Positions 6,780 through 13,965 of a DNA stretch of 26,774 nucleotides are shown here, in pieces. How positions within the stretch are numbered: the stretch's first letter is position 1; every line of letters begins with the position of its first letter. The stretch comes from PALSA-1336 sp038203095. Lineage in GTDB: Bacteria > Patescibacteriota > Doudnabacteria > UBA920. Made by a program: the position numbers and the translations under genes. The notes beneath the pieces were generated by a model, which saw nothing but the letters and a program-made list of their open reading frames with translations, was not told the DNA's origin and ran no database searches. The DNA lies in assembly GCA_038203095.1 (NCBI GenBank), contig JBBREH010000018.1, forward strand, positions 1 through 26,774. Direction: 5' to 3'.

Positions 6780-7649
6780 TTAATTTTTCAAATTTTTCAA
6801 ATATTCCCCAAAATCATATTTTAACTCCTCGTGCCTAAGCCCAAACTCCACCACCGCTTTTAAATATTCCAGCTTGTTACCGGTATCGTAATATTTGCCA
6901 TTTTTTATTTCCACTGCGTAAACATCCTGCTCCTTGGCCAGCCGGGAAATTGCGTCGGACAGCCAAAGTTCACCGTGTTTGCCGATTTTAGTGTTTTCTA
7001 AAATTTCAAACAATCTAGGTGGCATAATGTAGGCGCCGTGAGTGGCCAGATTGGAAGGCGCTTTACCAATCTCCGGTTTTTCTACAATTTGGTTAATTTT
7101 AAATACACCGGGAGCCACATCACTAATATCCGCAATACCGTATTTATTAACCATTTGATCCTGAACGCGTACCGCAGAAATATTTGCGCAACCATATTTC
7201 TCGTAAACTTCCACCATTTGCCTTAGTCTAGGCGGTTCGGAATATATAAATTCATCTCCCCACAAAACTGCGAAAGACTCATTACCAATAACCCTGCGAG
7301 CATTTAAAATCGGCGTGCCATTTCCATACGGGCCTTTTTGACGTACATAAATGAAATTAGCCATCTCGGCAATCTTTCGCACTTCTTCAGCCTGCTGATC
7401 TTTACCGGCCTCTAAAAGCCTTTTTTCCAATTCAAAAGGATAATCAAAATGGTCTTCTATAGTCCGCTTGTGCCAGCCGGTTACTATAACAATATCTTCA
7501 ATGCCGCTGGCCACAGCCTCTTCCACTACATACTGGATAATCGGCTTATCTACAATGGGCAACATTTCCTTAGGCATTGCCTTAGTCGCCGGCAAAAACC
7601 TCGTCCCAAACCCGGCCGCCGGAATAATTGCTTTTCTAATCTTTTGCAT
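6780..7649 (-). CDS. galU: UTP-glucose-1-phosphate uridylyltransferase
   Basis: 289 aa, a normal length. It forms UDP-glucose from UTP and glucose-1-phosphate in the cytoplasm, feeding surface glycan synthesis. Visible: the nucleotide-binding signature AAGFGTRFLPATKAMPKEML (about 11-30), VDKPIIQYVVEEAV, VIVTGWHKRTIEDHFD, RQKGPYGNGTPILNA, FAVLWGDE, VEKPE and the C-terminal GKYYDTGNKLEYLKA. The ATG at 7649 is chosen: TATAAT (7661-7656) ends 6 nt before it, so an upstream TTG at 7664 would lie inside the promoter. The message is probably leaderless. The ACT-domain regulator gene ends 47 bp upstream in the same direction. Confidence 0.95.
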   Translation of the reverse strand: MQKIRKAIIPAAGFGTRFLPATKAMPKEMLPIVDKPIIQYVVEEAVASGIEDIVIVTGWHKRTIEDHFDYPFELEKRLLEAGKDQQAEEVRKIAEMANFIYVRQKGPYGNGTPILNARRVIGNESFAVLWGDEFIYSEPPRLRQMVEVYEKYGCANISAVRVQDQMVNKYGIADISDVAPGVFKINQIVEKPEIGKAPSNLATHGAYIMPPRLFEILENTKIGKHGELWLSDAISRLAKEQDVYAVEIKNGKYYDTGNKLEYLKAVVEFGLRHEELKYDFGEYLKNLKN

Positions 7650-7655
7650 ATTTGT

Positions 7656-7661
7656 ATTATA
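7656..7661 (-). promoter_or_regulatory. -10 box of galU
   Basis: A perfect TATAAT 6 nt before the galU ATG, with no convincing -35. It fixes the start codon and implies a leaderless message. Confidence 0.5.
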
Positions 7662-7696
7662 CAATATTCAAAACCCAAATGCCATAAGGGAAAAAG

Positions 7697-8347
7697 TTAA
7701 GCAGCTATTGATTTAACTAAAGGAAATGCCCTGCCGACATCAGAATCCCTAAAAATTAAATTCAGTTGATTATAATTAGAAATCACCTCTACTAAATTTA
7801 TATTGTTCCAAGCCAAAGTTTTTAGCAAACCGTAGTACACCCCTGGCATGTGCCTATTCTCCGGCGGCAAGGCAATGCTAATGGATGACAGCCCGTCTAT
7901 TTTTAACAAAATATTTTTTTTCAAATCTCTGGTTACAATCTTTTCCAAATTTTTACTAACAATAAAAGTGGATTCCCTCACGCCCTGAATTAAACTAAAA
8001 AAGGCTTCGCTGTCGGAAAAGGAAAACCTGGCCAACTCTTTTCTAATCTTTTCGACTTGAGGAGAATTAAGCAAGATAATTTCTACAATACTTGATCTTA
8101 CGGTAATGTTGTCCAAATGCAAAGCAAATTTTGAGCTAATTGCTCTTTTTTTAATTTTTGGCTGCAGCCTTTTTAACGCCATCACCAGAGCCCCTTGAGA
8201 GACGTCTTTCTTAAAGAGCTGCTTTTTTAATTCCGGTTTTAAAAACCTGGCTAGCGCTGAAATATTAATCAAGCCTTTAGAAACAGCTTCTTCTAAATAC
8301 GGCGTTTTTATTATTATTCCCTCCAAAGCTTTTGCTATAGTTATCAT
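7697..8347 (-). CDS. ACT-domain transcriptional regulator (putative)
   Basis: 216 aa. The N-terminal half (about 1-68: TPYLEEAVSKGLINISALARFLKPELKKQLFKKDVSQGALVMALKRL) is all-helical, positively charged and looks like a winged-helix or HTH domain. The C-terminal part (about 155-215: MPGVYYGLLKTLAWNNINLVEVIS... DSDVGRAFPLVKSI) is an ACT-type small-molecule-binding domain like those of aspartokinases. Such two-domain proteins occur in archaea and CPR, mostly uncharacterised. A 26-bp perfect palindrome spans its own promoter, so autoregulation is likely. There is no Shine-Dalgarno, and the -10 box ends 6 nt before the ATG (leaderless). The ligand is unknown, possibly an amino acid. Confidence 0.6.
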   Translation of the reverse strand: MITIAKALEGIIIKTPYLEEAVSKGLINISALARFLKPELKKQLFKKDVSQGALVMALKRLQPKIKKRAISSKFALHLDNITVRSSIVEIILLNSPQVEKIRKELARFSFSDSEAFFSLIQGVRESTFIVSKNLEKIVTRDLKKNILLKIDGLSSISIALPPENRHMPGVYYGLLKTLAWNNINLVEVISNYNQLNLIFRDSDVGRAFPLVKSIAA

Positions 8348-8351
8348 GTTA

Positions 8352-8382
8352 AAAATTTAACATTAATGTTAAATTTTGTCAA
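8352..8382 (-). promoter_or_regulatory. promoter with embedded 26-bp palindromic operator
   Basis: On the minus strand: -35 TTGACA (8382-8377), 17-nt spacer and -10 TAAATT (8359-8354), 6 nt before the ATG at 8347. The perfect palindrome AAAATTTAACATT/AATGTTAAATTTT (8352-8377) fills the spacer and -10. A further TTAACAT half-site overlaps the start codon (8345-8351 region). This is the classic place for repressor binding. It could also affect the divergent small ORF at 8455. Confidence 0.7.
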
Positions 8383-8454
8383 AATATAAAAAAATTTTTA
8401 CTTTGCTCATTAAAACAAATGCTCTTAGGTTAAATTCTAAGGAAGGAGGATTTT

Positions 8455-8577
8455 ATGGAAGAATTGACAGCGACAATCAAAAAAGCAATTGATGACAGTC
8501 GACTACCACTAAACGATGTCGTCTTTCTGTTAAACATGATCATACGCGAACTGGCGAAAAGAACTTTTGTGTTCTGA
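8455..8577 (+). CDS. small protein of 40 aa, unknown function
   Basis: ATG GAA GAA TTG ... TTC TGA gives MEELTATIKKAIDDSRLPLN, then DVVFLLNMIIRELAKRTFVF. The support is the strong Shine-Dalgarno AAGGAGG five nt before ATG (8443-8449), rare in this window, together with a complete frame, an amphipathic helical composition and a stable hairpin right after the stop (8587-8612). It diverges from the ACT regulator across a shared 107-bp region containing the palindrome, so it may be under the same control. There is no signal peptide or membrane helix. I do not recognise the family. Confidence 0.6.
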   Translation: MEELTATIKKAIDDSRLPLNDVVFLLNMIIRELAKRTFVF

Positions 8578-8586
8578 AACCCGCCT

Positions 8587-8612
8587 TGCCGATTGAGCGT
8601 TATCAATCGGCA
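8587..8612 (+). terminator. hairpin after the 40-aa ORF
   Basis: TGCCGATTGA (8587-8596), loop GCGTTA, TCAATCGGCA (8603-8612): a perfect 10-bp stem between two convergent genes (small ORF and comM). There is no long T run on either side, so termination is inferred from stem and position. Confidence 0.5.
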
Positions 8613-8624
8613 CTGCTTACTACT

Positions 8625-10130
8625 TCATTCAGCTTTCGGCCTATACATTATTGCCTCTCCCAAATGTTCGGTGGTAATGTTTTCCATCCCGGCCAAATCG
8701 GCAATAGTGCGGGAAACTTTTAAAATGCGGTGGAGACTGCGACCGGAAAAATTATAACTCTTCATTGCCTGCTTAAGCACCAGCTGTTCTTTTTCACCCA
8801 GGCGGCAAAATTCCTTAAGTTCAATAATTGACATTTCGCTGTTGGTTTTACTGCTGCCGAATCTGGTGGCTTGCACGGCGCGGGCTTTTTGCACTCGCTG
8901 TTTTATTGTATCCGATGTTTCCGATGATATACCTGAAACCATTTTTTCGTACGGCAGGCGCGGTACTTCTACATGTAAATCTATCCTGTCTAAAAGTGGC
9001 CCGGAAATTTTTTTTTGATATTTAAAAATTTGCCCTTGGCTGCAAACACAATTTTTGGTGTTGTCTCCCATATAGCCACAAGGGCATGGGTTCTGCGCGG
9101 CAACCAAGGTGAACTTGGCCGGAAAAGTAAACGTTCCGCTGGCGCGCGACACAGTCACTATGCCGTCTTCCAGCGGCTGGCGCAAAGCTTCCAAAACGTT
9201 TCGCGGAAATTCCGGAAATTCGTCCAAAAATAAAATGCCGCGGTGAGACAAGGTTATTTCCCCGGGCTTTGGACTGGCTCCCCCGCCAACTAACGCGACA
9301 TTGGATGTCGTATGATGTGGACTTCTCACCGGCCGGCTAACAATAAAGTTCCCCTTAAGCTTGCCGGCAATGCTGTAAATTTTGGTCAGCTCCAATGCTT
9401 CCTCTAAGCTTAAATCCGGTAAAACCCCGGCCATGGCGCGGGCCAGCAACGTCTTGCCCGAGCCGGGCGGTCCGGACATTAAAATATTATGTGAGCCGGC
9501 CGCGGCAATTTCCAGAGCGCGCTTAGCCTGCTCCTGACCGGCTACGTCTTTCATATCGAGCGCCGCGCCAAAATTTTTTAAAATCTCCCGTGAGTTTACC
9601 GGCGGCTCTACAGTAATAGGTTTTATTTTTTGCAAATGCCCGAGCAGTTGTTTTAAATCGTTTACCGGATAAACAGCGACTTCTCCCACAAGTGCCGCTT
9701 CTTTCGCATTGGCCTTTGGCACATACAGCTCATTAACTCCAAAAGCCTTTGCCTTTATTGCTGCTGCCAAAATGCCAGGCACAGCGCGCAACTGACCGTC
9801 TAACGACAGCTCCCCCAAAAACATTTTACCTTTAGGATCAAAACTGACTTGGTCGTAGGCTGATAGTATTGCTAACGCGATTGGTAAATCAAAATGCGTG
9901 CCCAATTTAGGTACGTCAGCCGGCGCCAAATTCACGCTCACCCGGGTTTGCGGATAACTCGCGCCCGAGTTTTTAATCGCGGTCTTTACCCGTTCGCGAC
10001 TCTCCTGAACAGCTGTATCCGGCAGTCCCACTACTATTGTCGCTGGCAAGCCATTAGTAACATCTGCCTCAACTTCTATAAGTTCCGCATCCAGCCCCAA
10101 AACCGCGGCGCTAAAAATTTTTGAGATCAT
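8625..10130 (-). CDS. comM: Mg-chelatase-like AAA ATPase ComM (YifB family)
   Basis: 501 aa, typical full length. ComM is a hexameric AAA+ helicase promoting branch migration when incoming ssDNA is integrated during natural transformation. The N-terminal ChlI-like domain (about 20-140) has VVGLPDTAVQESRERVKTAI and NLAPADVPKLGTHFDLPIAL. The AAA+ core has Walker A GPPGSGKT (220-227), RSPHHTTSNVALVGGG, Walker B GILFLDEF (D303, E304), LRQPLEDG and a Cys-rich NPCPCGYMGD...NCVC insert. The C-terminal domain contains NFSGRSLHRILKVSRTIADLAG. It is the last gene of the dksA-like/lspA/comM operon, 10 bp after lspA. The pilin-like array nearby would suit DNA uptake, but that link is inference. Confidence 0.93.
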   Translation of the reverse strand: MISKIFSAAVLGLDAELIEVEADVTNGLPATIVVGLPDTAVQESRERVKTAIKNSGASYPQTRVSVNLAPADVPKLGTHFDLPIALAILSAYDQVSFDPKGKMFLGELSLDGQLRAVPGILAAAIKAKAFGVNELYVPKANAKEAALVGEVAVYPVNDLKQLLGHLQKIKPITVEPPVNSREILKNFGAALDMKDVAGQEQAKRALEIAAAGSHNILMSGPPGSGKTLLARAMAGVLPDLSLEEALELTKIYSIAGKLKGNFIVSRPVRSPHHTTSNVALVGGGASPKPGEITLSHRGILFLDEFPEFPRNVLEALRQPLEDGIVTVSRASGTFTFPAKFTLVAAQNPCPCGYMGDNTKNCVCSQGQIFKYQKKISGPLLDRIDLHVEVPRLPYEKMVSGISSETSDTIKQRVQKARAVQATRFGSSKTNSEMSIIELKEFCRLGEKEQLVLKQAMKSYNFSGRSLHRILKVSRTIADLAGMENITTEHLGEAIMYRPKAE

Positions 10131-10140
10131 AATGTTTAAA

Positions 10141-10560
10141 TTATAATTTGCTTGCTTGGGAGTTTTTACTCAGCAATAACATCAGTACTCCGGCTATAAT
10201 ATACCCATCCGCTAAATTAAAAACACCGTTTAGAATGTAAATAAAGTCGCGCACGTAGCCTAAGGTTATTCTTTCGCCAATGTTGGAAACTGCGCCGGCA
10301 AAAATTAAGGTCCAGGCCAGAGTTTGTAATAAAGAAAAGACGCGATAATTTTTCACGCAATAATAAACCATCCCGGCTAAAACCGTAGCGTATACCAAAT
10401 ACATTAGCCACACCGGCAATGGCAGGCTAAAAGCAAAAAAATTATTTTTGAAAACATTGTGAGCGTAGGTCTTAACCAATTGGTCTAGACCGACCAGCAC
10501 CAACAAAAAAACGCCCCAGGAGAAAAACCTTTGAACGTTTTTTAAATCTAAAATCTGCAT
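10141..10560 (-). CDS. lspA: signal peptidase II (prolipoprotein signal peptidase)
   Basis: 139 aa, somewhat short, with about four membrane helices. LspA cleaves lipoprotein signal peptides before the lipidated Cys. Family signatures: LDQLVK (D26, K30), NNFFAFS (40-45), AGAVSNIGERITLGYVRDFI and GVFNLADGYIIAG. The two catalytic aspartates correspond to D105 (YVRDF) and D118 (FNLAD), both present. The usual NxxDR motif is NIGER here (Glu for Asp at 96), a departure outside the catalytic dyad. It sits 20 bp after the DksA-like gene and 10 bp before comM. A substrate, the lipobox-bearing SBP, is encoded in the same window. Confidence 0.85.
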   Translation of the reverse strand: MQILDLKNVQRFFSWGVFLLVLVGLDQLVKTYAHNVFKNNFFAFSLPLPVWLMYLVYATVLAGMVYYCVKNYRVFSLLQTLAWTLIFAGAVSNIGERITLGYVRDFIYILNGVFNLADGYIIAGVLMLLLSKNSQASKL

Positions 10561-10580
10561 TCTATTCTAAAAATATAAAA

Positions 10581-10886
10581 TTATATTGACTTGTCTGCCC
10601 ATGGCAACACTCTTAGACGATCTTCCGGAATGTCTTTTCCTTGGTCATCGGTGCCGTAAGCACCAGTGGTAATTTTTTCCAAAGCTTTGTTGATCTTTTC
10701 AAGGTCAAGGGTAATATGCGCAATTACACCACGACTTACCTCATCGTCTTCCACTTCCTGAACATTTGAATCTATATCGTCACCCAGCTCTTCGTGAGCT
10801 TTAAAACCGGATAAATCCTCTTCAAGCTTTTTTTTCTGGGCTTCCAACTTAATTTTCATTTCATCAACAAATTCTTGTGAATGCAT
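10581..10886 (-). CDS. DksA/TraR-like protein lacking zinc cysteines
   Basis: 101 aa. It has an N-terminal coiled-coil region (about 1-75, rich in E and K, with an acidic DDIDSNVQEVEDDE turn) and the C-terminal segment YGTDDQGKDIPEDRLRVLPWA. That segment aligns with DksA YGxCxxCGexIPeaRLealPwa, but both Cys of the first pair are replaced (T, D, D, Q) and the second pair is absent. It should therefore be a zinc-free member of the family, which acts in the RNA polymerase secondary channel. Whether it still binds polymerase is unknown. It is first gene of the operon with lspA and comM. TATA-rich sequence upstream (about 10910-10925) includes TATAAT. Confidence 0.75.
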   Translation of the reverse strand: MHSQEFVDEMKIKLEAQKKKLEEDLSGFKAHEELGDDIDSNVQEVEDDEVSRGVIAHITLDLEKINKALEKITTGAYGTDDQGKDIPEDRLRVLPWADKSI

Positions 10887-10945
10887 AATAAATAATTTAT
10901 TTTATACTAATTTAATTATATACTACTTAAAAAATTTATACAATT

Positions 10946-11001
10946 GAAAAAGCGCCCGTACTGGGCCAAGTAAATAATTTAAAGGGCCGTAAGGGCGCTT
11001 T
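10946..11001 (-). terminator. intrinsic terminator of the structured ncRNA
   Basis: On the minus strand AAAGCGCCC (11001-10993) pairs with GGGCGCTTT (10957-10949), with an inner GGCC/GGCC pairing. The T run TTTTT (10951-10947) follows. Confidence 0.75.
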
Positions 11002-11430
11002 GTAACCCGAATTGCTCTGGTTAAACGCCGCAGTACATACAAGGTTTAAAACTACTTATTAAACCCTAAACGTACTGCAGTGATTAACACTCTGCAATTC
11101 AAGCCTTTCCCTATCTTGCGATTGGGAAGAAAGCGTCTGAATTCCAATCATATTTTCAAACTACACTTCAAACTTCTCTTATGGTGATTTAACACCTAAC
11201 AATTTGATTATACTTTTTTGGCATAATCCTTCATTTTTATTTTTGTTTTGCAATCAGCCTGGATTGGACAGGCTATGACGAGAAGTTAGAAGGAAAACCG
11301 CGTTTAAACCTTTTAAGCGCCGATTTCCTTCAGCGAGTTTGAATCCACCAAATTATGTGTAGGTGGATGAAATTCTTTAAATTTTTAAAGTGCGTTTGTT
11401 TCTAGGAATTTTCTACAAACTTATTGTACA
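10946..11430 (-). ncRNA. large structured putative ncRNA of unknown class
   Basis: Lies in a 700-bp stretch without a credible ORF. A consensus promoter (11434-11462) points into it and it ends at an intrinsic terminator, giving a transcript of about 480 nt. Stems in order (minus strand): GTTTGT/ACAAAC (11420-11415, 11399-11394); CTTTAAA/TTTAAAG (11390-11384, 11381-11375); ATCCACC/GGTGGAT (11368-11362, 11349-11343); GAAGGAAA/TTTCCTTC (11331-11324, 11296-11289); AGCCTG/CAGGCT (11274-11269, 11261-11256); a long stem 11143-11096; GCAGTAC/GTACTGC with an inner AGGGTTTAA/TTAAACCTT pairing (11078-11030); the terminator. I looked for RNase P RNA (GAGGAAAGTCC, ACAGAA), tmRNA (tRNA-like ends, CCA, tag ending ALAA) and SRP signatures and found none. 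Confidence 0.6.
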
Positions 11431-11433
11431 TTC

Positions 11434-11462
11434 ATCATATCAAGCTTTTCTGGCTTTGTCAA
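11434..11462 (-). promoter_or_regulatory. consensus sigma70 promoter of the ncRNA
   Basis: TTGACA (11462-11457), exactly 17 nt, TATGAT (11439-11434). This is the strongest promoter match in the window. The expected start is near 11427-11430. No ORF with a plausible start follows it. Confidence 0.8.
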
Positions 11463-11587
11463 GAAACAAGACTTTTAAAGACAATATTCCTTTTATTTAT
11501 AAGGGTTTCTAATTTAGCAGAGCCAAAAATTATTAAAAAAGGGCTGTTTATTAATTTTGTATTACCTGTGGATAAGTTCCTAAACGG

Positions 11588-13948
11588 CTAGGACTTATAC
11601 ACAGCTCCGGGCAATGACTGCCAATAATCCTTAAAAATCTTAGCGTAAGGCTTACTTAATTTAGCGTCAATAATATAAATATCCATTAGCTCAGAGGTAT
11701 AAAAAAACTTCAGAAGCGCATGAAAATTATACAAGGCGCGCGGTAGGGCGTAGTCTTCAAAAGCGTTTTTAACTGACGCGCTTAAGGCTTCCTGGTAGGG
11801 ATGGGTAAATTGCTCAAATGGCAAACGGCATAAAACCAAGGTCTTAACCCTTAGCTGGGTAACTGCCTCCAGAGCATTTTGGGAATTCAAGTGCTTTAAT
11901 ACCAACTTATCCGTTGCCAAAAGAACGCTGTTTTTGCGAATCCCGAAATTCCTAAAAATTTTGTTGGTGCCTCCGGAGCTGCTTTGGGCAAGAACGGCCG
12001 CATTTTCCTTAAGCTGAAGGTAGTTTTGCTCGTAAAACTCTCTAACCTGTGCCGCGGAGGCAAACAATACGGTGGCGGGCAAAGCCTTCTGGTCACCGGA
12101 GATAACTAGTAAATCCTCCGGCTTAGCCACCTCGGCGCGGCAAGTGTAGTTAATTTTTTGGGCCTTGATGCCAAAAACGGTATTTAGGGCGGAAAATAAA
12201 TCCGCTTGTCCGAACGCGGCTTTATCCGCTTTGCTTACAGGTTCAATTCTTTGTTCAATTTCAGCGTTGCTAAAACCCAAGCGCTCCAAAAAAAATTTGG
12301 GAAGAATTTTTTTATCTAAAGTGTCGGCAAAACTCACTGCGCTGAAATTTTTAACAATTTCTCCGACCAACTTATCAATTTTAAGCGGCATGCTTAAAAA
12401 GGCACAAACGTGCTGGGAAAGCTCTATCCACTTTACACGGTTTTCTTGAGACTCAAAAAAACTATTTAAATCGCGAGTAAATTTTCCAATTTCCCCCGAG
12501 TCCAAAACCAAATTCACGGAATTTAGCTTTTCCAAATAGCTTACTGCCGCGGTTTTAATTTTTTGATAGCGCTCGTCGTATTCCGCCTGATCTGAAATTT
12601 TAAAATTTACAAAGCCGGGCGGATCGGTTTGGAGCAACGCATTAACCAGGCCAAAAAACAAGTCGCCTGCCAAAAGCCCTTGCTCAACACTCACCTTTAA
12701 CTCCCCCCTGCCGGTATTTAGCTCGGGATTATAAAACGACTTAAATAAATAATTTATATATCCCCAGCTGGTTTTGGTGCCAATATTACTGCTGACTGCA
12801 GCTTCAAATTCGCTCAGCCCGCAAACCACCGCTGAAAAATTCCGGCATAAATTATTTTCCGCCAAATGCAAAAACCCCGCCAAATCCGTAGCCAAAACGC
12901 CTTTGGCGAAAGCTTTGGATTTTTGCGGCGGCCCGGATACCAAATTTTTGTACTGGCCACCAAAAAAAGACAAATTTAAATCAAGCAAAGTCTCTGTCTG
13001 CCAATTGGTCTTTTGCCAAACCAAAATTTTTAGAGCAAATTTTACCTCCTCAGGCGACAGGTTTTTTTTCTTTAACAGCGCACTGAATTTCTTTTCTGAA
13101 AATAACTGCTCGGGTAAAAAAACCATACCCGCAACTTTGCCCTGCCGGTACAACTCAAGCACGGCTTGAGCTTTGGGCAGAACTAAAAGCAGGTTGGAGG
13201 CAATATTTTCCCTGGCCAAAACAGAAATATAGTCAACACCAATTTTAAAATTATAATAGGTGTTGGGCTTTAATTTTTTTTGATTTTTAGCCCTGCTTAA
13301 TTTTACGAGTTTTGGGGTTTTGACTACATCCAAAAAGGTTAGCGGTAAAAAATCCTTTTCTAATAATTCTGCCCAACCAAAATTATAAGGCTCTGTTAAT
13401 TTTTTTATTTGTGCCTTTACCTCTTTGGGTAACCCACTATAAACCTGCAAAAGCTTTTCCAAAAGCTTTAGGGTTGCTTTGCTATCGGCCAGCGCACGGT
13501 GCGCCTCTTTATGGCTAATCTGAAAAGTATGCATTAAATTTTCCAGGTTGTAACTATGGTGGGTTGGGAGTAAAAACTGCACCAAGTCCAAAGTATCAAT
13601 AACTTTTCCGAAAAATTTTATGCCTGAACCCTCTAAAAATTTTATATCAAAGCCAATATTATGTCCGACAATAACCGCTTGACCTAATTTATCCTGCAAA
13701 AATTTTTTATACTCACTAAACTCCGGCGCTGCATCCAACTCTTTTTGGCTAATGCCGGTTAACCCAAAAATTTGCGGTGGTACCGGCTTTGCGGGCTTAA
13801 AGACCTGCGTCCATTCTTGCGTAATTTTTAAATCTTTTTTTTCAACCGTAAAAAAAACAAAGCCCACTTCCAAAACTTCGTTATTTAGCGGGTCAAAGCC
13901 CGAAGTCTCAATGTCCAGACTGCAATAAACAATCTCTTTGGTTTCCAT
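11588..13948 (-). CDS. DEDDh exonuclease fused to a degenerate DinG-like helicase
   Basis: 786 aa. The N-terminal DEDDh 3'-5' exonuclease (about 6-170) has SLDIETSG (D12, E14), VGHNIGFDIKFL (D101) and HRALADSKAT (H150, D155), all catalytic residues intact. The rest follows the layout of DinG/XPD-type helicases (LLLVLPKAQAVLELY where a motif Ia would be; VLLATDKLV...LVLCRLPFEQFTHPYQEAL near the C-terminus; DIYIIDAKLS). However, Walker A is absent, the DEAH box position reads VVCGLSEFE, and QGxGRLIR is replaced. It is thus a nuclease carrying what looks like an inactivated helicase. The gene is 17 bp after the lipid-kinase-like gene, so probably the last gene of that operon. A repair or DNA-processing role is inferred. 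Confidence 0.75.
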   Translation of the reverse strand: METKEIVYCSLDIETSGFDPLNNEVLEVGFVFFTVEKKDLKITQEWTQVFKPAKPVPPQIFGLTGISQKELDAAPEFSEYKKFLQDKLGQAVIVGHNIGFDIKFLEGSGIKFFGKVIDTLDLVQFLLPTHHSYNLENLMHTFQISHKEAHRALADSKATLKLLEKLLQVYSGLPKEVKAQIKKLTEPYNFGWAELLEKDFLPLTFLDVVKTPKLVKLSRAKNQKKLKPNTYYNFKIGVDYISVLARENIASNLLLVLPKAQAVLELYRQGKVAGMVFLPEQLFSEKKFSALLKKKNLSPEEVKFALKILVWQKTNWQTETLLDLNLSFFGGQYKNLVSGPPQKSKAFAKGVLATDLAGFLHLAENNLCRNFSAVVCGLSEFEAAVSSNIGTKTSWGYINYLFKSFYNPELNTGRGELKVSVEQGLLAGDLFFGLVNALLQTDPPGFVNFKISDQAEYDERYQKIKTAAVSYLEKLNSVNLVLDSGEIGKFTRDLNSFFESQENRVKWIELSQHVCAFLSMPLKIDKLVGEIVKNFSAVSFADTLDKKILPKFFLERLGFSNAEIEQRIEPVSKADKAAFGQADLFSALNTVFGIKAQKINYTCRAEVAKPEDLLVISGDQKALPATVLFASAAQVREFYEQNYLQLKENAAVLAQSSSGGTNKIFRNFGIRKNSVLLATDKLVLKHLNSQNALEAVTQLRVKTLVLCRLPFEQFTHPYQEALSASVKNAFEDYALPRALYNFHALLKFFYTSELMDIYIIDAKLSKPYAKIFKDYWQSLPGAVYKS

Positions 13949-13965
13949 AATTTTGATATTTTAAA

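Noticed and set aside
8051..8066. TTCGACTTGAGGAGAA, close to the loop of the dispersed stem-loop family
   Set aside because: It lies inside the ACT regulator frame (codons for VEKIRKE-type residues read on the minus strand), is one base short and has no pairing arms.
11200..11245. Short frame MKDYAKKV then stop inside the structured RNA, considered as a tmRNA tag
   Set aside because: There is no tRNA-like domain or CCA, and the frame does not end in an ALAA-type degron.
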